Positions 1 through 9,531 of a stretch of 26,050 bases of DNA are shown piece after piece (the stretch's first letter is position 1; every line of letters starts with the position of its first letter). Both the position numbers and the translations under genes were made by a program. The notes beneath the pieces are model-generated. The model was not told the DNA's origin. It saw only the letters and a list, made by a program, of their open reading frames with translations, and made no database searches. This DNA is from Zygnema cylindricum. Lineage: Eukaryota; Streptophyta; Zygnematophyceae; Zygnematales; Zygnemataceae. The DNA lies in assembly GCA_037447655.1 (NCBI GenBank), contig JBBHKE010003455.1:1-26050 (forward strand). Reading direction: 5' to 3'.

Positions 1-91
1 AATATTCCTCTTGTCTTTTATGAGCTTCCGCTGTGTAATGATTTTTGTATTGTGAATTATTTTTGTAAAACTCTTTTTCTTAAGATCCTAC

Positions 92-325
92 AAAAAGATC
101 ACATGAAAAGCCCATAACACAACTCATTCTACGCCGTGTCAGTTCGCTGAAAAATTTCATCAGTGGTGTGCGTTGTACTATGCTCATACGCCAGATCCGT
201 ACGTTCGTACAAGAGTGTGCAGAAAAGCACACGTATACAGTATGCCTACTCTACACGAGTTTTGTGCCAAGTTTTGTGCGCCTACAAAAGGCCTACCATA
301 AAAACGCTTACTTTTGAACTATGGA
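92..325 (+). mobile_element. Truncated ACCATAG-family TIR element (copy M1)
   Basis: The right end reads CTTTTGAACTATGG, the terminal inverted repeat shared with 5114-5575, 9532-10041 and 19572-19650. The body from about 92 to 310 matches the reverse complement of 9545-9760 closely, including the block around AAGCCCATAACACAACT and a GTGTGC/GCACAC hairpin near 215-235. The left half with the other TIR is missing. No protein is encoded; the short open frame across it is an accident. This is a non-autonomous DNA element. The superfamily is unknown because no clear target duplication is visible. Confidence 0.6.
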
Positions 326-1430
326 CCAAAGTGAATTTCCCTACCGTAATGTTCAGTCCGTAGACTTTGATTTAGGTCAATCAATTAATTTGAAGTTAGC
401 ACGAATAGAACTTATAGTCAACGACATTTATACGATTTAAACTCGCGCGAGTAACGTTTTCAGAAAAAAACAAACCGGGTGAAAACCAGAAAGAATAATG
501 ATCATGTACATTCAGCCTGCTTTAAAAGAAAAAAACATATATTCAACAATTGAGCTAATACCTGACCTTTTAATTTTATCGAACTAATGCTATACACTAT
601 TGTTAAACTCATTCAACTCAGCCAGACCCCTATTATTTTCAATCGGTACGGGCTTACATTGCTAAAACAAGGAAACTAGACCCTCTATCGTTATTAGTGT
701 TGATATTTTCTTGGTAATTTTGGCCACTAGTGTGGAATTGTTTCAGGATTTGGCTCGAAGGCCCGTTGTCACCTCTATAGAGTAGTTTTTGGTGCTCTTA
801 GAGTTTGGCGTTTGTTTTTCAACTTGTTTTTTACTTGTTTTTCTACATTTCAAGTTAAAGTTGTTATTGTTGCCTAGCTTTTGTACGGTTTTTAGTCCTA
901 TTGGGATTTTCATCTCTTATCTTTAATGATAGTAAACAAATTTCCATTCCAACCATGTTCTGTACCTTCATGGTTTATCTAACGGGTTTTTGATAACAAA
1001 TTCTTTTAACGCCATTTAAAACATCTTTTCATGTGACATACTCGGCAAAAAGGTGGTAAGATTCTCACCTTGCGATGGGCGAACTCAATTCAATGTCGCA
1101 CGCGTGTGCAGGGACAATATTTTTTTGGAGTGGCGAAAAAACATTCACTAACGGCAATGTTCCATCAAAATTGTTTAATGGACAATTTACGTTTCATACC
1201 GTTTCGTTTTTTCTTTGTTGTAAAACATGTTAACTAAAGATCAATAAATATTATTTCCAAGCTTAAACATTGACCGTATGATATTTTAACGTTTTGCATC
1301 CAGGACGCAATAACTCGTTCTAACCGGCAAAAGAAGCGTTGGCAAACATCCTCGAGAAAAGACTTTCTCATCGCTTTCGATTTAAATAAACCTTGTGTAG
1401 TGGCACATAGCCTTTACCACTTCTACTGAC
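326..1430. other. AT-rich stretch, nothing recognised
   Basis: No convincing reading frame, RNA gene or repeat shared with the rest of the window was seen. There are many short T runs and frequent stops in all frames. Confidence 0.5.
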
Positions 1431-1933
1431 GTCATTGCTTGTCGTTCCTAGAGAGTATCTTAACTTTTGCAAATGAACCAACTAGCTTCTGACGAACGTT
1501 CTCAAGGAGCACGCTAGCCACAAATTGGACGCTAGAAAATGAAATACGCTCCGTAATGTTTGAGCAATGAACACCGTACACCTGGAGCAAGTGATGACAA
1601 CATTGAATTTGGTGTGTGCCATATGCATTTGGAGAGGGTTGATGCAAATCCACCACAACCCACGTGAAAGTCTTTGTTGGAGATATTTTCTTACTTTTCT
1701 CGTGCCATCCATTAACCTTCAAATTTTGTTGTGCCTTTTTAAACCCACATGATATGGAGCTTACAATCGCACATATTTTGTTATATGATGCACAGGATGT
1801 TGTTGACGTTGAATAAGGCTACATCGTTAAACATGAGGTTTCTCGTTTACTCCCTCTTCGACTTCGGTTCAAGGTTTCGAAGCCCTCTGGTTGACTTGGT
1901 TTCATCCATGGTGTTGGGAAAAACCGTAATGAT

Positions 1934-2113
1934 ATGGTCCTCACAGATCTTACCAAGAAACATGTTTCATCTCTTGGGGGCGTGCATACCAATGTGACGG
2001 CTCAAGACGCAATAGCTACTAAGGAAAGAGACAACGCTCACCAAGACTTGCTTGAGCAATTTGTCCCATTTGAGGTGGAGAGTTTTCGATCTTTAGACAT
2101 GTCATTTGTGTGA
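1934..2113 (+). pseudogene. Unidentified 59-codon open frame, possible coding relic
   Basis: An ATG at 1934 opens 59 codons ending at TGA 2111-2113. The composition is protein-like (MVLTDLTKKHVSSL near the start, then ATKERDNAHQDLLEQF). The frame stays open upstream without a Met to a stop near 1880. After the stop there are more protein-like stretches between further stops to about 2330, so this may be a worn exon or transposon fragment. I do not recognise the family and no neighbour suggests a role. Chance is a real alternative. Confidence 0.15.
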
Positions 2114-2836
2114 TTTCCTCCACCAATGAGCGCGGAAAACGCTTGAATCCAAGGCTCTGTAGAGTGCTTTGCCGATCCTTTTAGCTACATTCTACTATCA
2201 ACGTGTATTAATTACCCTTGAGTGAGTGCAAGCTGCGACCCTCCTTCTAGGAAGCACGGTTGCAAATGACATGCGCGGTCTTTCAAATCTTCCTCCAATG
2301 GCCACGTCCACATCCTTGATCTCCTTGGTTGTGGACGTTAGCCTTGTTGTGGTAGACTCGTTTAGGTTTTTTCTTTTTGTAGGCGGTCAGCTTTGTTGAT
2401 TTTGTTTTGGATAAGTGTTTTTGTTAGCGGTGTTTTCTTTGTTTTAATATTTTAGACGTAGCTTAGATTCTTGTCTTTTTAAACGTTTTTTCAATTTTAC
2501 CCATTTTGTACACATACGGTTTTACCACCGTAATTTTTGCAATTATATAATCTTTAGTAACATTTTTAAAGTTAAAGTACAACATATAAATGGTATTCAT
2601 AAATGTGTAGATTGTATATACAAGTACATACAAATGTTAATTTTTGTTCTCTTGTACAAATTTTACATTTGAATTTCGCTGTTGAAGAATCTTTTACGAT
2701 TTTAAGAATGTTGATAGAAGCCTACGTGGAAAAAGTTGGAATAAATAGTGTTGTGTATCGGTAAGGATTTGCTGATAACCGATATGGGCATTTTTTTGGG
2801 TTGCCGATAATCGATATATTGGTACGATATATCGCC

Positions 2837-2897
2837 ATTGGTGTTTTCGCCGATAAACAACCGATATTATCGGTTGTTTATCAGAGATAACACCAAT
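2837..2897. repeat. 61-nt cruciform inside the hAT-like element
   Basis: A 15-bp perfect inverted repeat with a single central base lies at 2852-2882 (arm GATAAACAACCGATA). It is enclosed by a second perfect 9-bp pair, ATTGGTGTT at 2837-2845 and AACACCAAT at 2889-2897, with a 6-nt unpaired step on each side. It would form a long hairpin in single strands or RNA. Confidence 0.85.
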
Positions 2898-2997
2898 ATT
2901 GATAATTATCGGCGATAACTATACAGACCGTACAGATATAAATGTACGGCCAGTGCACTCAACTGTACATGTTGTTCCGCATACGGTCTGGAAATTC

Positions 2998-3420
2998 CAG
3001 GCCTTTTTTAGCCCATTTTTTAGACTGTTTTTTTCACCGTTTTTAGATCATTTTTAGACCGTTTTCACACGGTTTATTATACCATTTTCTTGTTCTATTT
3101 TAGACCGTTTTTATCAATTTTTAGTCCGATTTTTCAGACCGTTTCTTAGTAGGGCATATTTGGTCCGTTTTTAAGGCCGTTTTTAACCGTTTTTAGATTG
3201 TTTTTCATATCGTTTTTTTTGGCCTTTTTATACTGTTTTTTTGACCGTTTTTTAAGATCGTTCTTCTTGACCGGTTTTTCGGTTAGTTTTTTTCACCGTT
3301 TTTTAGACCGATCTTCTGAATGTTTTTTTCATACCGTTTTTTAACAACGTTTGTTCTAACCGTTTTTTTGACCATTTTTATAAAAAAAAATTAGACCTTT
3401 TTTTTCGAAAAAGTCAGACT
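2998..3420 (+). repeat. Degenerate GACCGTTTTTT array
   Basis: About 15-17 imperfect copies of a short unit close to GACCGTTTTTTA, at irregular spacing of roughly 14-20 bp, fill the middle of the hAT-like element. The array is strongly T-rich on this strand. The second copy of the element lacks it, so it looks like expansion within one copy. Confidence 0.7.
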
Positions 3421-3991
3421 TTTAAATTTACAATGTAATTTATTTTTTTCGTGTCGGTACTATAGTTTTAGAACTATAAAGTATTGTTTTAAATTTGTCA
3501 ACGTTTATGTGTTGCGCTGTTCGTAGTTATTTTCAGTTAAACAGATACGGAACAGATTCTTATGCATGGCATGGCACGCTATATAAAGTCAAAAATAAAA
3601 TACAGTGTTTTTTAAAGTACTATTACATGCATACTATATTTTTTTTAAGTTATCGCCGATAAGGAATTTGTTGGTCTCGACCAATATATCGGGATCTTTG
3701 ACCGTTTGATAACCGATAGCTATCGGTTTCAATGTTATCGCGATAATTTTTTACCGATACACAACAGTAGGCGAATATGGCCTATTTTCTAATGGGCTGT
3801 CTCAGTAAAATTACAGATACGTTTATTGAATGCCTTTGTTTCATTATGTCGGGTCAGAACCGACTTTGTATTTGCGTGGCATATTTAGGCTTGGTACCAC
3901 GTAAGAAACTCTGCAAATCAACAAAAAAAATTTAACATCAAGGTGAGCGGAGTTAAAAAGTGACTCTTACGAGGTATTAAATCAAATCTGT

Positions 3992-4273
3992 ATGGGCAGA
4001 CAAAACTTAAGATTTATAAAAAACTTAAAATTTGTAAAAGCGTACGAAATTGTCAAATGGTTTGTGGATGGCAAAAAGAGCGTGAAAGAATATCCTCCGT
4101 CAAAGATTTCTCTTGACTTCGCATCCACCTTGGTGGAAAGCACATGGCCTATGCAACGTGTAGCCACCTATAAGGCGTTCATTGTGGATTTTTTCTCAAT
4201 TTTCCACGCGGCACAATGCTATATATTTAAAGCTCTTGAATCGTTGTCCTTCATGTCACTTGTTGCAAAATGA
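3992..4273 (+). pseudogene. Unidentified 93-codon open frame
   Basis: ATG at 3992, stop at 4271-4273. I recognise no domain. The DNA near 4050-4110 (around GTGGATGGCA and the CCTCC/CAAAGA blocks) resembles the reverse complement of about 1670-1730, and one translation of that region shares a similar DGxxxVxxY pattern. That hints at a worn dispersed repeat or an old coding sequence with two copies on opposite strands. The similarity is about 60-65% by eye and could be chance. Confidence 0.15.
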
Positions 4274-4469
4274 TAGGTTTGACCGATGGCGTATCCGATT
4301 TTGTGAAGCTTGACATCGGACGGTCATGGTTTACGCCCATAACCTTGGAGAATCAAATCGGTCATTCAATCACCTTTTTATTCTGACAATTATTTTTGGT
4401 ACGGCTTTGTACGAAACAATACGGCCATGAAAAAACAACCTCATTTTTCCCCTAACTAGTAAATCAGGC

Positions 4470-4830
4470 CTTTTACACGGCATGGACTGTGTCCTATTTT
4501 TCATGCCCGTTACACGAACCTGGACAGTGTTCCGTTTATCATGCCTGTTACACTTGGGATCATGTCATGTTTACCAAAACGTCGAAGTACTATTGTGATG
4601 TTTTAGATAACCGTACGGACATTTGTAGACGCGACCCAAGACAAAATGATTGACTAAAACCGGTTCACTGGATCGAGCAACCAAGTTCAATTTTATGGAC
4701 ACTGTCCCGTTTATCATGCCTGTTTACACGCGCATGGACCGCGTCTTGTTTATCAAAACCTCCAAGTACTTTTTGTAATATTCAAGATGTCTGTACGTAC
4801 ATTTGTAGACATGACCCAAAACAACATAAC
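4470..4830 (+). repeat. Diverged tandem duplication, period about 175-180 bp
   Basis: The block with CGTTTATCATGCCTGTT at 4533 recurs at 4708, and ACATTTGTAGAC at 4619 recurs at 4799. Intervening landmarks (CCAAGTACT, GACCCAA) keep their order. A third partial unit begins near 4470. Copies differ by many substitutions and small indels. Confidence 0.7.
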
Positions 4831-5007
4831 GATAGACGAAAATTCGCGATTGAAGGAAAATCGGACGGTCTCGAACAGAGGATAGACGGTTGAAGACTTA
4901 TTACTACAGGTGTTGGTTTCATCTTATGTTCATTGACAGATTCGGGCAGCCAAGACTGACGGTTATAAACGATTGCCAATGGGGTACTTCGAAAAGTTAC
5001 CCGATCG

Positions 5008-5098
5008 TTGAGGTCCCCCAAGGGACTGAGTTACCCCTTTGCTAACGTCGGCCGAGGGACAAAGCTACCAGTATGCTAACGTTGGGCGAGGGACACGG
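5008..5098 (+). repeat. Short tandem repeat, 34-bp unit
   Basis: GCTAACGT followed by GG..CGAGGGAC occurs at 5041 and 5075, with a weaker earlier unit ending at 5040. About 2.7 copies. Confidence 0.55.
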
Positions 5099-5113
5099 CG
5101 TTTACAGGTGCAG

Positions 5114-5575
5114 ACCATAGTTAAAAAGTAGGTGAAAGTACGCCGATACAATATGCGTATTGTACGCAAAACATACAATATGACTTTAAGACCCATATTG
5201 TATTGGTCGCAAAATGAAAAAATATAGTAACAGGGTAGAGTTGCACATCGATCGATAGAGAATTAAACGTCATGTCTAAATTTTGAAAAACATTCGGACA
5301 AAAAAATATTTTTCCGTGAGTTTTTAGGTATTTTTATTTTTAAACCGTCAGATTTGGACGATCAGACGGTCGTTGATAAAAGTAGTGGTCTAAGAAGATC
5401 ACATGAAAAACCCATAACACAACTAGCAATAGGACTATCATCAGATTTGGACGATCAGATGGTCGTTGAAAAAAGTAGCGATCTAAGAAGATCACATGAA
5501 AAGCCCATAACACAACTTAAGATAAAGGCGCCTATAGAAGGCCTACAATAGAACAGCCTACTTTTGAACTATGGT
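5114..5575 (+). mobile_element. ACCATAG-family TIR element, complete (copy M2)
   Basis: Starts ACCATAGTTAAAAAGTAGG and ends CCTACTTTTGAACTATGGT, a near-perfect 19-bp TIR. Subterminal ACAATATG/CATATTGT palindromes repeat near both sides of 5147-5200. Inside is a 93-bp tandem duplication (units start 5348 and 5441). The element abuts the copia RNase H remnant at 5576, so it probably truncated it. GCAG occurs on both flanks and might be a target duplication, but other copies do not confirm a 4-bp rule. It encodes nothing. Confidence 0.75.
5348..5533 (+). repeat. 93-bp internal tandem duplication of M2
   Basis: TCAGATTTGGACGATCAGA begins at 5348 and again at 5441. Both units end in the shared GATCACATGAAAA..CCCATAACACAACT block. 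A few substitutions separate the copies. M3 has one copy. Confidence 0.8.
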
Positions 5576-6020
5576 GCAGACAGACGAAAAGCGAACATAT
5601 TTAAAGGTTTTCAAACGGATGACCAAAGGTCTATAATTTGGTGGGGCAGCGATTTCGTGGAGTTTGCGTTTGCAACCAACCGTGGCACTAAGTTCAACAG
5701 AGGCCGAGTATATGGCGGCGTGCCACGCAAGCAAAGCATCTATATGGATAAAAGAAATGTTAAGCGAACTTGGATTTTTGATTAGATGTTTACAAATTTT
5801 TACGGATAGTATGAGTTCGATGGCACTTGTGAAAAATCCCGTTTTTCACAAACGCACTAAACATATACGGATTCAATGGCATTTCGTACGAGATTTGGTA
5901 GCGGCAAAAGAAGTGGAATTTTTGTATGTATCGACTCTTGAGGAAGCTGCCGATATGTTTACTAAGGCGGCGACGTTTGATGTGCTTTTAAAAGGAAGAC
6001 CTAAACTAAGGTTGTTGTGA
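5576..6020 (+). pseudogene. Ty1/copia Pol remnant: RNase H domain
   Basis: This is the C-terminal RNase H domain of a copia polyprotein, which degrades the RNA strand during reverse transcription. From the MITE boundary it reads TDEKRTYLKVF, meets a stop (TAA near 5632-5634), then continues in the same frame with AAISWSLRLQPTVALSSTEAE, FTDSMSSMALVKNPVFHKRTK and EEAADMFTKA to the natural end at 6018-6020. The STEAE glutamate and FTDS aspartate of the active site are present. The last acidic position, usually Asp in TKHID, is Arg here (TKHIRIQ). Everything upstream of RNase H is gone, cut at the TIR element. The polypurine tract and 3' LTR follow directly, as expected for a copia 3' end. The family assignment is firm; activity is excluded. 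Confidence 0.9.
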
Positions 6021-6038
6021 CGTAGACGATTCTTTAAT

Positions 6039-6050
6039 GAAGAGGGGGAA
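6039..6050 (+). promoter_or_regulatory. Polypurine tract
   Basis: The run GAAGAGGGGGAA lies 18 bp after the Pol stop and immediately before TGTTACGATT, the presumed LTR start. This is the standard plus-strand primer site of copia elements. Confidence 0.75.
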
Positions 6051-6600
6051 TGTTACGATTCATTGAAAGAATCGTACGCACGCGGAATCAGTTTGATTTC
6101 GCGAAAGAAAAACTGTACTTTCTAGAATATACCGAAAGTACAGTTACGTGTATTTAGATAAAGTTCTAGTTGTTTCGCGAAATATATTTGTTGTTTCATT
6201 TCGCTTCTAGATTGTCGTACGTCTAATATAGTACGATAGTACTTCTAGCTTTGTCTAGTACTTTCGTCTTAGTTTGTCGTTTTGCTATGTTTCAGCCCTT
6301 AGTGAGAATTAGAGTGTTCTAGTGTAATCTGCGGACAGGTGGCATCTGGAAGCTTCTTGGCGGCGCACGCTCACACGTGTCACGCCATCGGTGGTATTGT
6401 ATTTAAGGGACACCATGACTGTGTGTTAATCAATCAATATAAAAATTGGAGGATTATATGGAGTAATAGAAGAGAAAGAGAAGAAATTGTAATTTCAGTT
6501 TTTTATTAATGTGAAAATTTTCCGAAATGTCTCTTCAATGTTGATGTAATGTTTTATATTCTAAATGCTTCTGCTGCTATAAGTGTTTGTAAGTGAGCTC
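6051..6600 (+). mobile_element. 3' LTR of the 5.6 kb copia remnant
   Basis: Begins TGTTACGATT after the polypurine tract. An ACGATTC/GAATCGT inverted repeat is at 6055-6075. GTAC occurs at 6074, 6115, 6138, 6217, 6231, 6239 and 6258. A CACGTG core lies near 6376, and TATTTAAGG near 6400 could be the TATA box. The right end is not defined; sequence after about 6600 looks different. No partner LTR is in the window. Its sequence is unrelated to the family-F LTRs apart from the GTAC hairpin theme. Confidence 0.65.
6111..6145. promoter_or_regulatory. 12-bp GTAC inverted repeat in LTR
   Basis: AACTGTACTTTC at 6111-6122 and GAAAGTACAGTT at 6134-6145 are a perfect inverted repeat with an 11-nt spacer, about 260 bp upstream of the likely TATA box. 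GTAC is the core bound by plant SBP-domain factors; that link is an inference. Confidence 0.7.
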
Positions 6601-6666
6601 AGAGTTTTTTATCGATCCTTTCACCTTACTGAGTTTGACTTAACTTAATTACATTCTCGGTGGACC

Positions 6667-7415
6667 TTATGACTTCTATCCCCAAAATGTACCTTACTTC
6701 TCCAAGTTATGTTATTTTAAAATGAATGCTAAGGTACTTTTTTAACTTATTATTAACTGTCAACGTATCATTAATCATTAGAAAGTCATCGACATACACT
6801 AGAAAAAATAATTTGGTCCTTTCCCTCTCCTTTCACGTAAACTCGTGAATCTGAAGTTATACGAGCAAATCCATAATTAGTAAGTACCTTATGAAGACGA
6901 TGGTACCATGTCCTCGGCGCCAGTTTTAACCTGTACAAGGATTTTCTCAAACGCCATACTCTTCCTCTCTTTGAAAGCACACCCTCAAGCACCTTCATAT
7001 AAACCTCCTCTTCTAACACTTCGTTTAAGAAGACCGTTTTTACATCCATTTGATGTATATGCTTATTCTCTGCGACCGCAATAGTAATTAACATTCTCAA
7101 AGAATCAAACTTATCAACCAGTGCATAAGTTTTTGAGTAATCAACCCCTTCTACTTGTTGAAAAACTTTACAAACCAATCTAGCATTATATTTTATTATC
7201 TCCCCGGTAGCACAAGTTTTTATTTTAAATATCCATTAAGCATCAATCGCCTTCATCCCCGCTAGAAGACTCACCTCCTCACAAGTTTTATTATCGATGA
7301 TTGATTTTAATTCTCTCTCCCACGCCGGTTTCCACTTATCATCCCAACCCATAAAACTTCGTGCCTCGACGTAAGATTGGGGATCAACGGGCATATTCTC
7401 GGTCAGTAATTGCTA
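6667..7415 (-). pseudogene. Ty1/copia reverse transcriptase remnant
   Basis: Reading the minus strand from 7415: MPVDPQSYVEARSFMGW, then WKPAWERELKSIIDNKT, a stop in place of the usual kWvfk lead residue (near 7237), KARLV-like NARLVCKVFQQVEGVDYSKTY, HQMDVKTVFLNEVLEEEVYM with the first catalytic Asp, SLYRLKLAPRTWYHRL, and after a frameshift in a T run near 6800 the YVDD box (6785-6796) and RYILGIEV near the end. The order matches the copia RT domain, about 250 residues. Integrase and RNase H parts are absent. It converges on the plus-strand RNase H/LTR remnant just to the left. There are at least two in-frame stops and one frameshift. Its sequence differs from the RT at 24 kb, so it is another copia lineage. 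Confidence 0.88.
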
Positions 7416-7545
7416 CAAAATAAATGCCTCCTCCGAGGCGGCCGAAAAAAAAAATTGGAATTTTTGACATTTTTCCCTTTGCGATCAGGTGACTGTTGAA
7501 AAAGGTATTTAAGAAATTTATCTTTTTTACAGTCTATGATGCTAG

Positions 7546-7581
7546 TGAGTCCTCACACTTGTCGTAGTCACTGAGGACTCA
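7546..7581 (+). repeat. Constant-loop hairpin, copy A
   Basis: TGAGTCCTCA at 7546-7555 pairs perfectly with TGAGGACTCA at 7572-7581, leaving a 16-nt loop CACTTGTCGTAGTCAC. The loop is shared almost exactly by copies B, C and D while the stem sequence is not. Confidence 0.85.
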
Positions 7582-8044
7582 AAAGCAACCATGGCTGCCT
7601 TAGGCTGATAAAGAGGCAGACAAACAGGAGGATTAGTTCTTCTGGAAAAGTTAAGTAGCTAGGCCAAGATTTGATCCTAAGTCCTACAGGATATTGCCGT
7701 ACGGATTAGCCGTCCGCCTTATCCGCTGAGTCGTAGAAGAATCGTTAGGCGCGTGGGGTGCGATTTTTTTTTTAAATGTATCATAACGGCTCATTCATTT
7801 AACGGACAACGTTGTACATATAAATGTGAAAGGAAACTAACGAAAATCGGACCGCACAAATTAGCGCGATCCTACGGCCGACATTGACGCCGCCAACACA
7901 AAATTAACCTTTGGCGGATATCAAAGATAATGTCACGTAGATGCCACGTGGCGACATAAAATTGTCCGCCAGAAAACACGGGAGGAGGAACCATGGCTAA
8001 AAAGGTGACGGGCGTCAACTGCAAGGCCATTTTGTAGAATCGAC

Positions 8045-8086
8045 GTACATGAAGTACATCGGCGACTGTACCTTCTTGTACCGTAC
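8045..8086. promoter_or_regulatory. GTAC hairpin, LTR copy A
   Basis: GTACATGAAGTAC at 8045-8057 faces GTACCTTCTTGTAC at 8068-8081 across the 10-nt spacer ATCGGCGACT. Five GTAC cores lie in 42 bp. Confidence 0.7.
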
Positions 8087-8116
8087 AGTCTTTCTATTGG
8101 TTTTTTTTTTTTCAAG

Positions 8117-9372
8117 TAGCCGATAATCGATATATCAGTATGGAGATATATTTACGGACAACACATATAAACGTACGGCCTGTTCACTCAACTGTACGTG
8201 TTATTCCCCCGACGCGCCCCACTCAAAACCCCTATCTACATTGAGGTGCTTACCAATCAGATCATTTGTACAAGCCGAAAGTACAGTAGCTGGCATAAGA
8301 TATGTGTTGTTTTTAATAAAGCTTTAGTCCTCTCTATGCCTCAGCTGTGAGGGAGAGAGAGCTGTTCAAGACTTAAGTTATTTTTGGTTGAGTTCGGTTC
8401 AGTACTTACCAAAATTAGTGTGACAGTGAAGTTGGGAGTTCACGGTTCATTCACGCTTGGGACACGCGTCGTCACTTGAGAGAAATGCGTGAGTATGTCC
8501 TCCGTGGACGTACGGAAATTCGGCAGGACCACGGGAATTCGTGAAGTCAATTCTACGGTCCCAAATCCTCTAATCGGACGGTTGACAGCCGCCGCCAACA
8601 AATACTGACGAGGCGAGACTAGATCACTATCACTTTACGTTGTCTGAACTTTGGTGTAAATATTTGGTAGAACAAAATTTTGTATGTAATGAATTAGTTG
8701 TTTAGTGTTGAGAATGTGGTTTATGACATACCTTCAGTACACAGGTATACTCACAGTATTTGTTGTGTTAGAATGTTAGATGTACGGATGGAATGCCTCC
8801 GTACAGCTTAGTGTAGTTTCGGTGTATAGAAGTAGGACTTAGTGAATTTGATTCATTAGGAACAAATGATATGAAAACTGTACACTCAGTTTTATGTAAT
8901 TTCATTTCTGCATATCTCACAGATCTATAAGCGGAATTCATTGAAATTTTGTGTGTGTGTTCCTTTGTATGTTATCTACAATGTGGTAAATTTTCAGGAC
9001 CATTGGGGCGTTTTTCTGAAATTAATAGTCTGTCAAAGTTTCTGTTCAGCCATCGGTATTTGTGGAAGCTTCCTCTTTTGATTTGTTATACGATGACTAC
9101 TGCTGCATCTTCTTCATCTTCAGTGCCAGCAGTTGTCTCAGAACAACAATATGTACGGCTTTAGTACGGCTCCAGTTAAAACGATGTACCTTTCACATCC
9201 GACGCCATGGTTTTGTCCCTTTCTTCCTTGGGATCCAATGGAAACCTGCCACGTGCACTCCGGACAGAAAGTACACAAAGTACAAATATATCGGGAACTC
9301 TGACCGTTCGATAACCGATAAATATCGGTATCGGTGTTATCGCGATAAGTTTTTTACCGATACACAACACTA
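8117..9372 (+). mobile_element. hAT-like TIR element, copy 2, split
   Basis: 8117-8215 matches the left part of the element at 2746 (GCCGATAATCGATATAT, then GTACGGCC..TCACTCAACTGTAC). 9280-9372 matches its right end, finishing TTTTTTACCGATACACAACACTA. The outer left TIR, about 65 bp, is missing, and the centre (8216-9279) is unrelated to copy 1. The right terminus read inward is TAGTGTTGTGTATCGG, an intact YARNG-type end. It is therefore either a nested insertion or a differently composed family member. Confidence 0.6.
8216..9279 (+). other. Insert of unknown origin, possible copia Gag start at 9093
   Basis: No firm gene. An ATG at 9093 opens 23 codons reading MTTAASSSSSVPAVVSEQQY before a stop at 9162-9164. 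A Ser/Ala-rich start like this is common at the N terminus of copia Gag, so 8230-9090 may be an LTR and leader of a third copia lineage. GTAC cores also occur here (near 8269 and 8282). No primer-binding site or LTR partner was found. Low certainty. Confidence 0.2.
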
Positions 9373-9413
9373 GTAATTAGAGTAAATGATTTCTTTGAAA
9401 TTCTCAAATTCCC

Positions 9414-9436
9414 AATTAGCGTTAATAACGCTAATT
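9414..9436. repeat. 23-nt palindrome AATTAGCGTTA
   Basis: AATTAGCGTTA, one central base, then TAACGCTAATT: a perfect 11-bp inverted repeat. ACGCTAAT/GCGTTA motifs recur just downstream (near 9447 and 9470) and in the putative MITE at 10075-10593, so it may be a fragment of that family. Confidence 0.7.
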
Positions 9437-9531
9437 ATTTATATACGCTATTTAATCTTTGACGCTAATATCGATTCGCGGTGTAGTTGACTGTACGGAT
9501 TACATATATACGCTGGGCTATCATTGACTAT

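Larger units (their letters stand above)
2746..3769 (+). mobile_element. Non-autonomous hAT-like TIR element (copy 1)
   Basis: The ends are inverted repeats: TAGTGTTGTGTATCGGTAA at the left and TTTACCGATACACAACAGTA at the right, one mismatch in the terminal bases. The left terminus TAGTG fits the YARNG end typical of hAT elements. Subterminal DNA is full of ATCGGC/GCCGAT and CGATATATCG motifs, as expected for transposase binding sites. No transposase frame is present. A second, split copy lies at 8117-9372. The 8-bp flanks (GGAATAAA and GGCGAATA) are only weakly alike, so the target duplication that would settle hAT membership is not demonstrated. Confidence 0.6.
7494..8110 (+). mobile_element. 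Family-F LTR, copy A (5' part)
   Basis: Starts TGTTGAAA, like the other family-F LTRs (TGCTGAAATTT, TGTAGAAATT, TGTTAAATTT). In order it carries the constant-loop hairpin (7546-7581), CCATGGCTGCC, a GATTTGATCC block near 7664, the G-box GCCACGTGGC at 7943-7952 and the GTAC hairpin at 8045-8081. The same order is seen in copies B and C. The last third, with TATA region and end, is missing and replaced by hAT-like DNA at about 8117. The minus-strand open frame across 7933-8115 is accidental. Confidence 0.7.

Noticed and set aside
5571-5579. GCAG target duplication around M2
   Set aside because: M3 and the other copies do not show a 4-bp duplication, so this is probably chance.
7540-7710. The hairpin unit as a tRNA-derived SINE (box B-like GATTTGATCC downstream)
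   Set aside because: In copies A, B and C the unit is always followed by the same LTR body in the same orientation and begins at the LTR TG end, so it is part of the LTR. The box A/B spacing also fits poorly.
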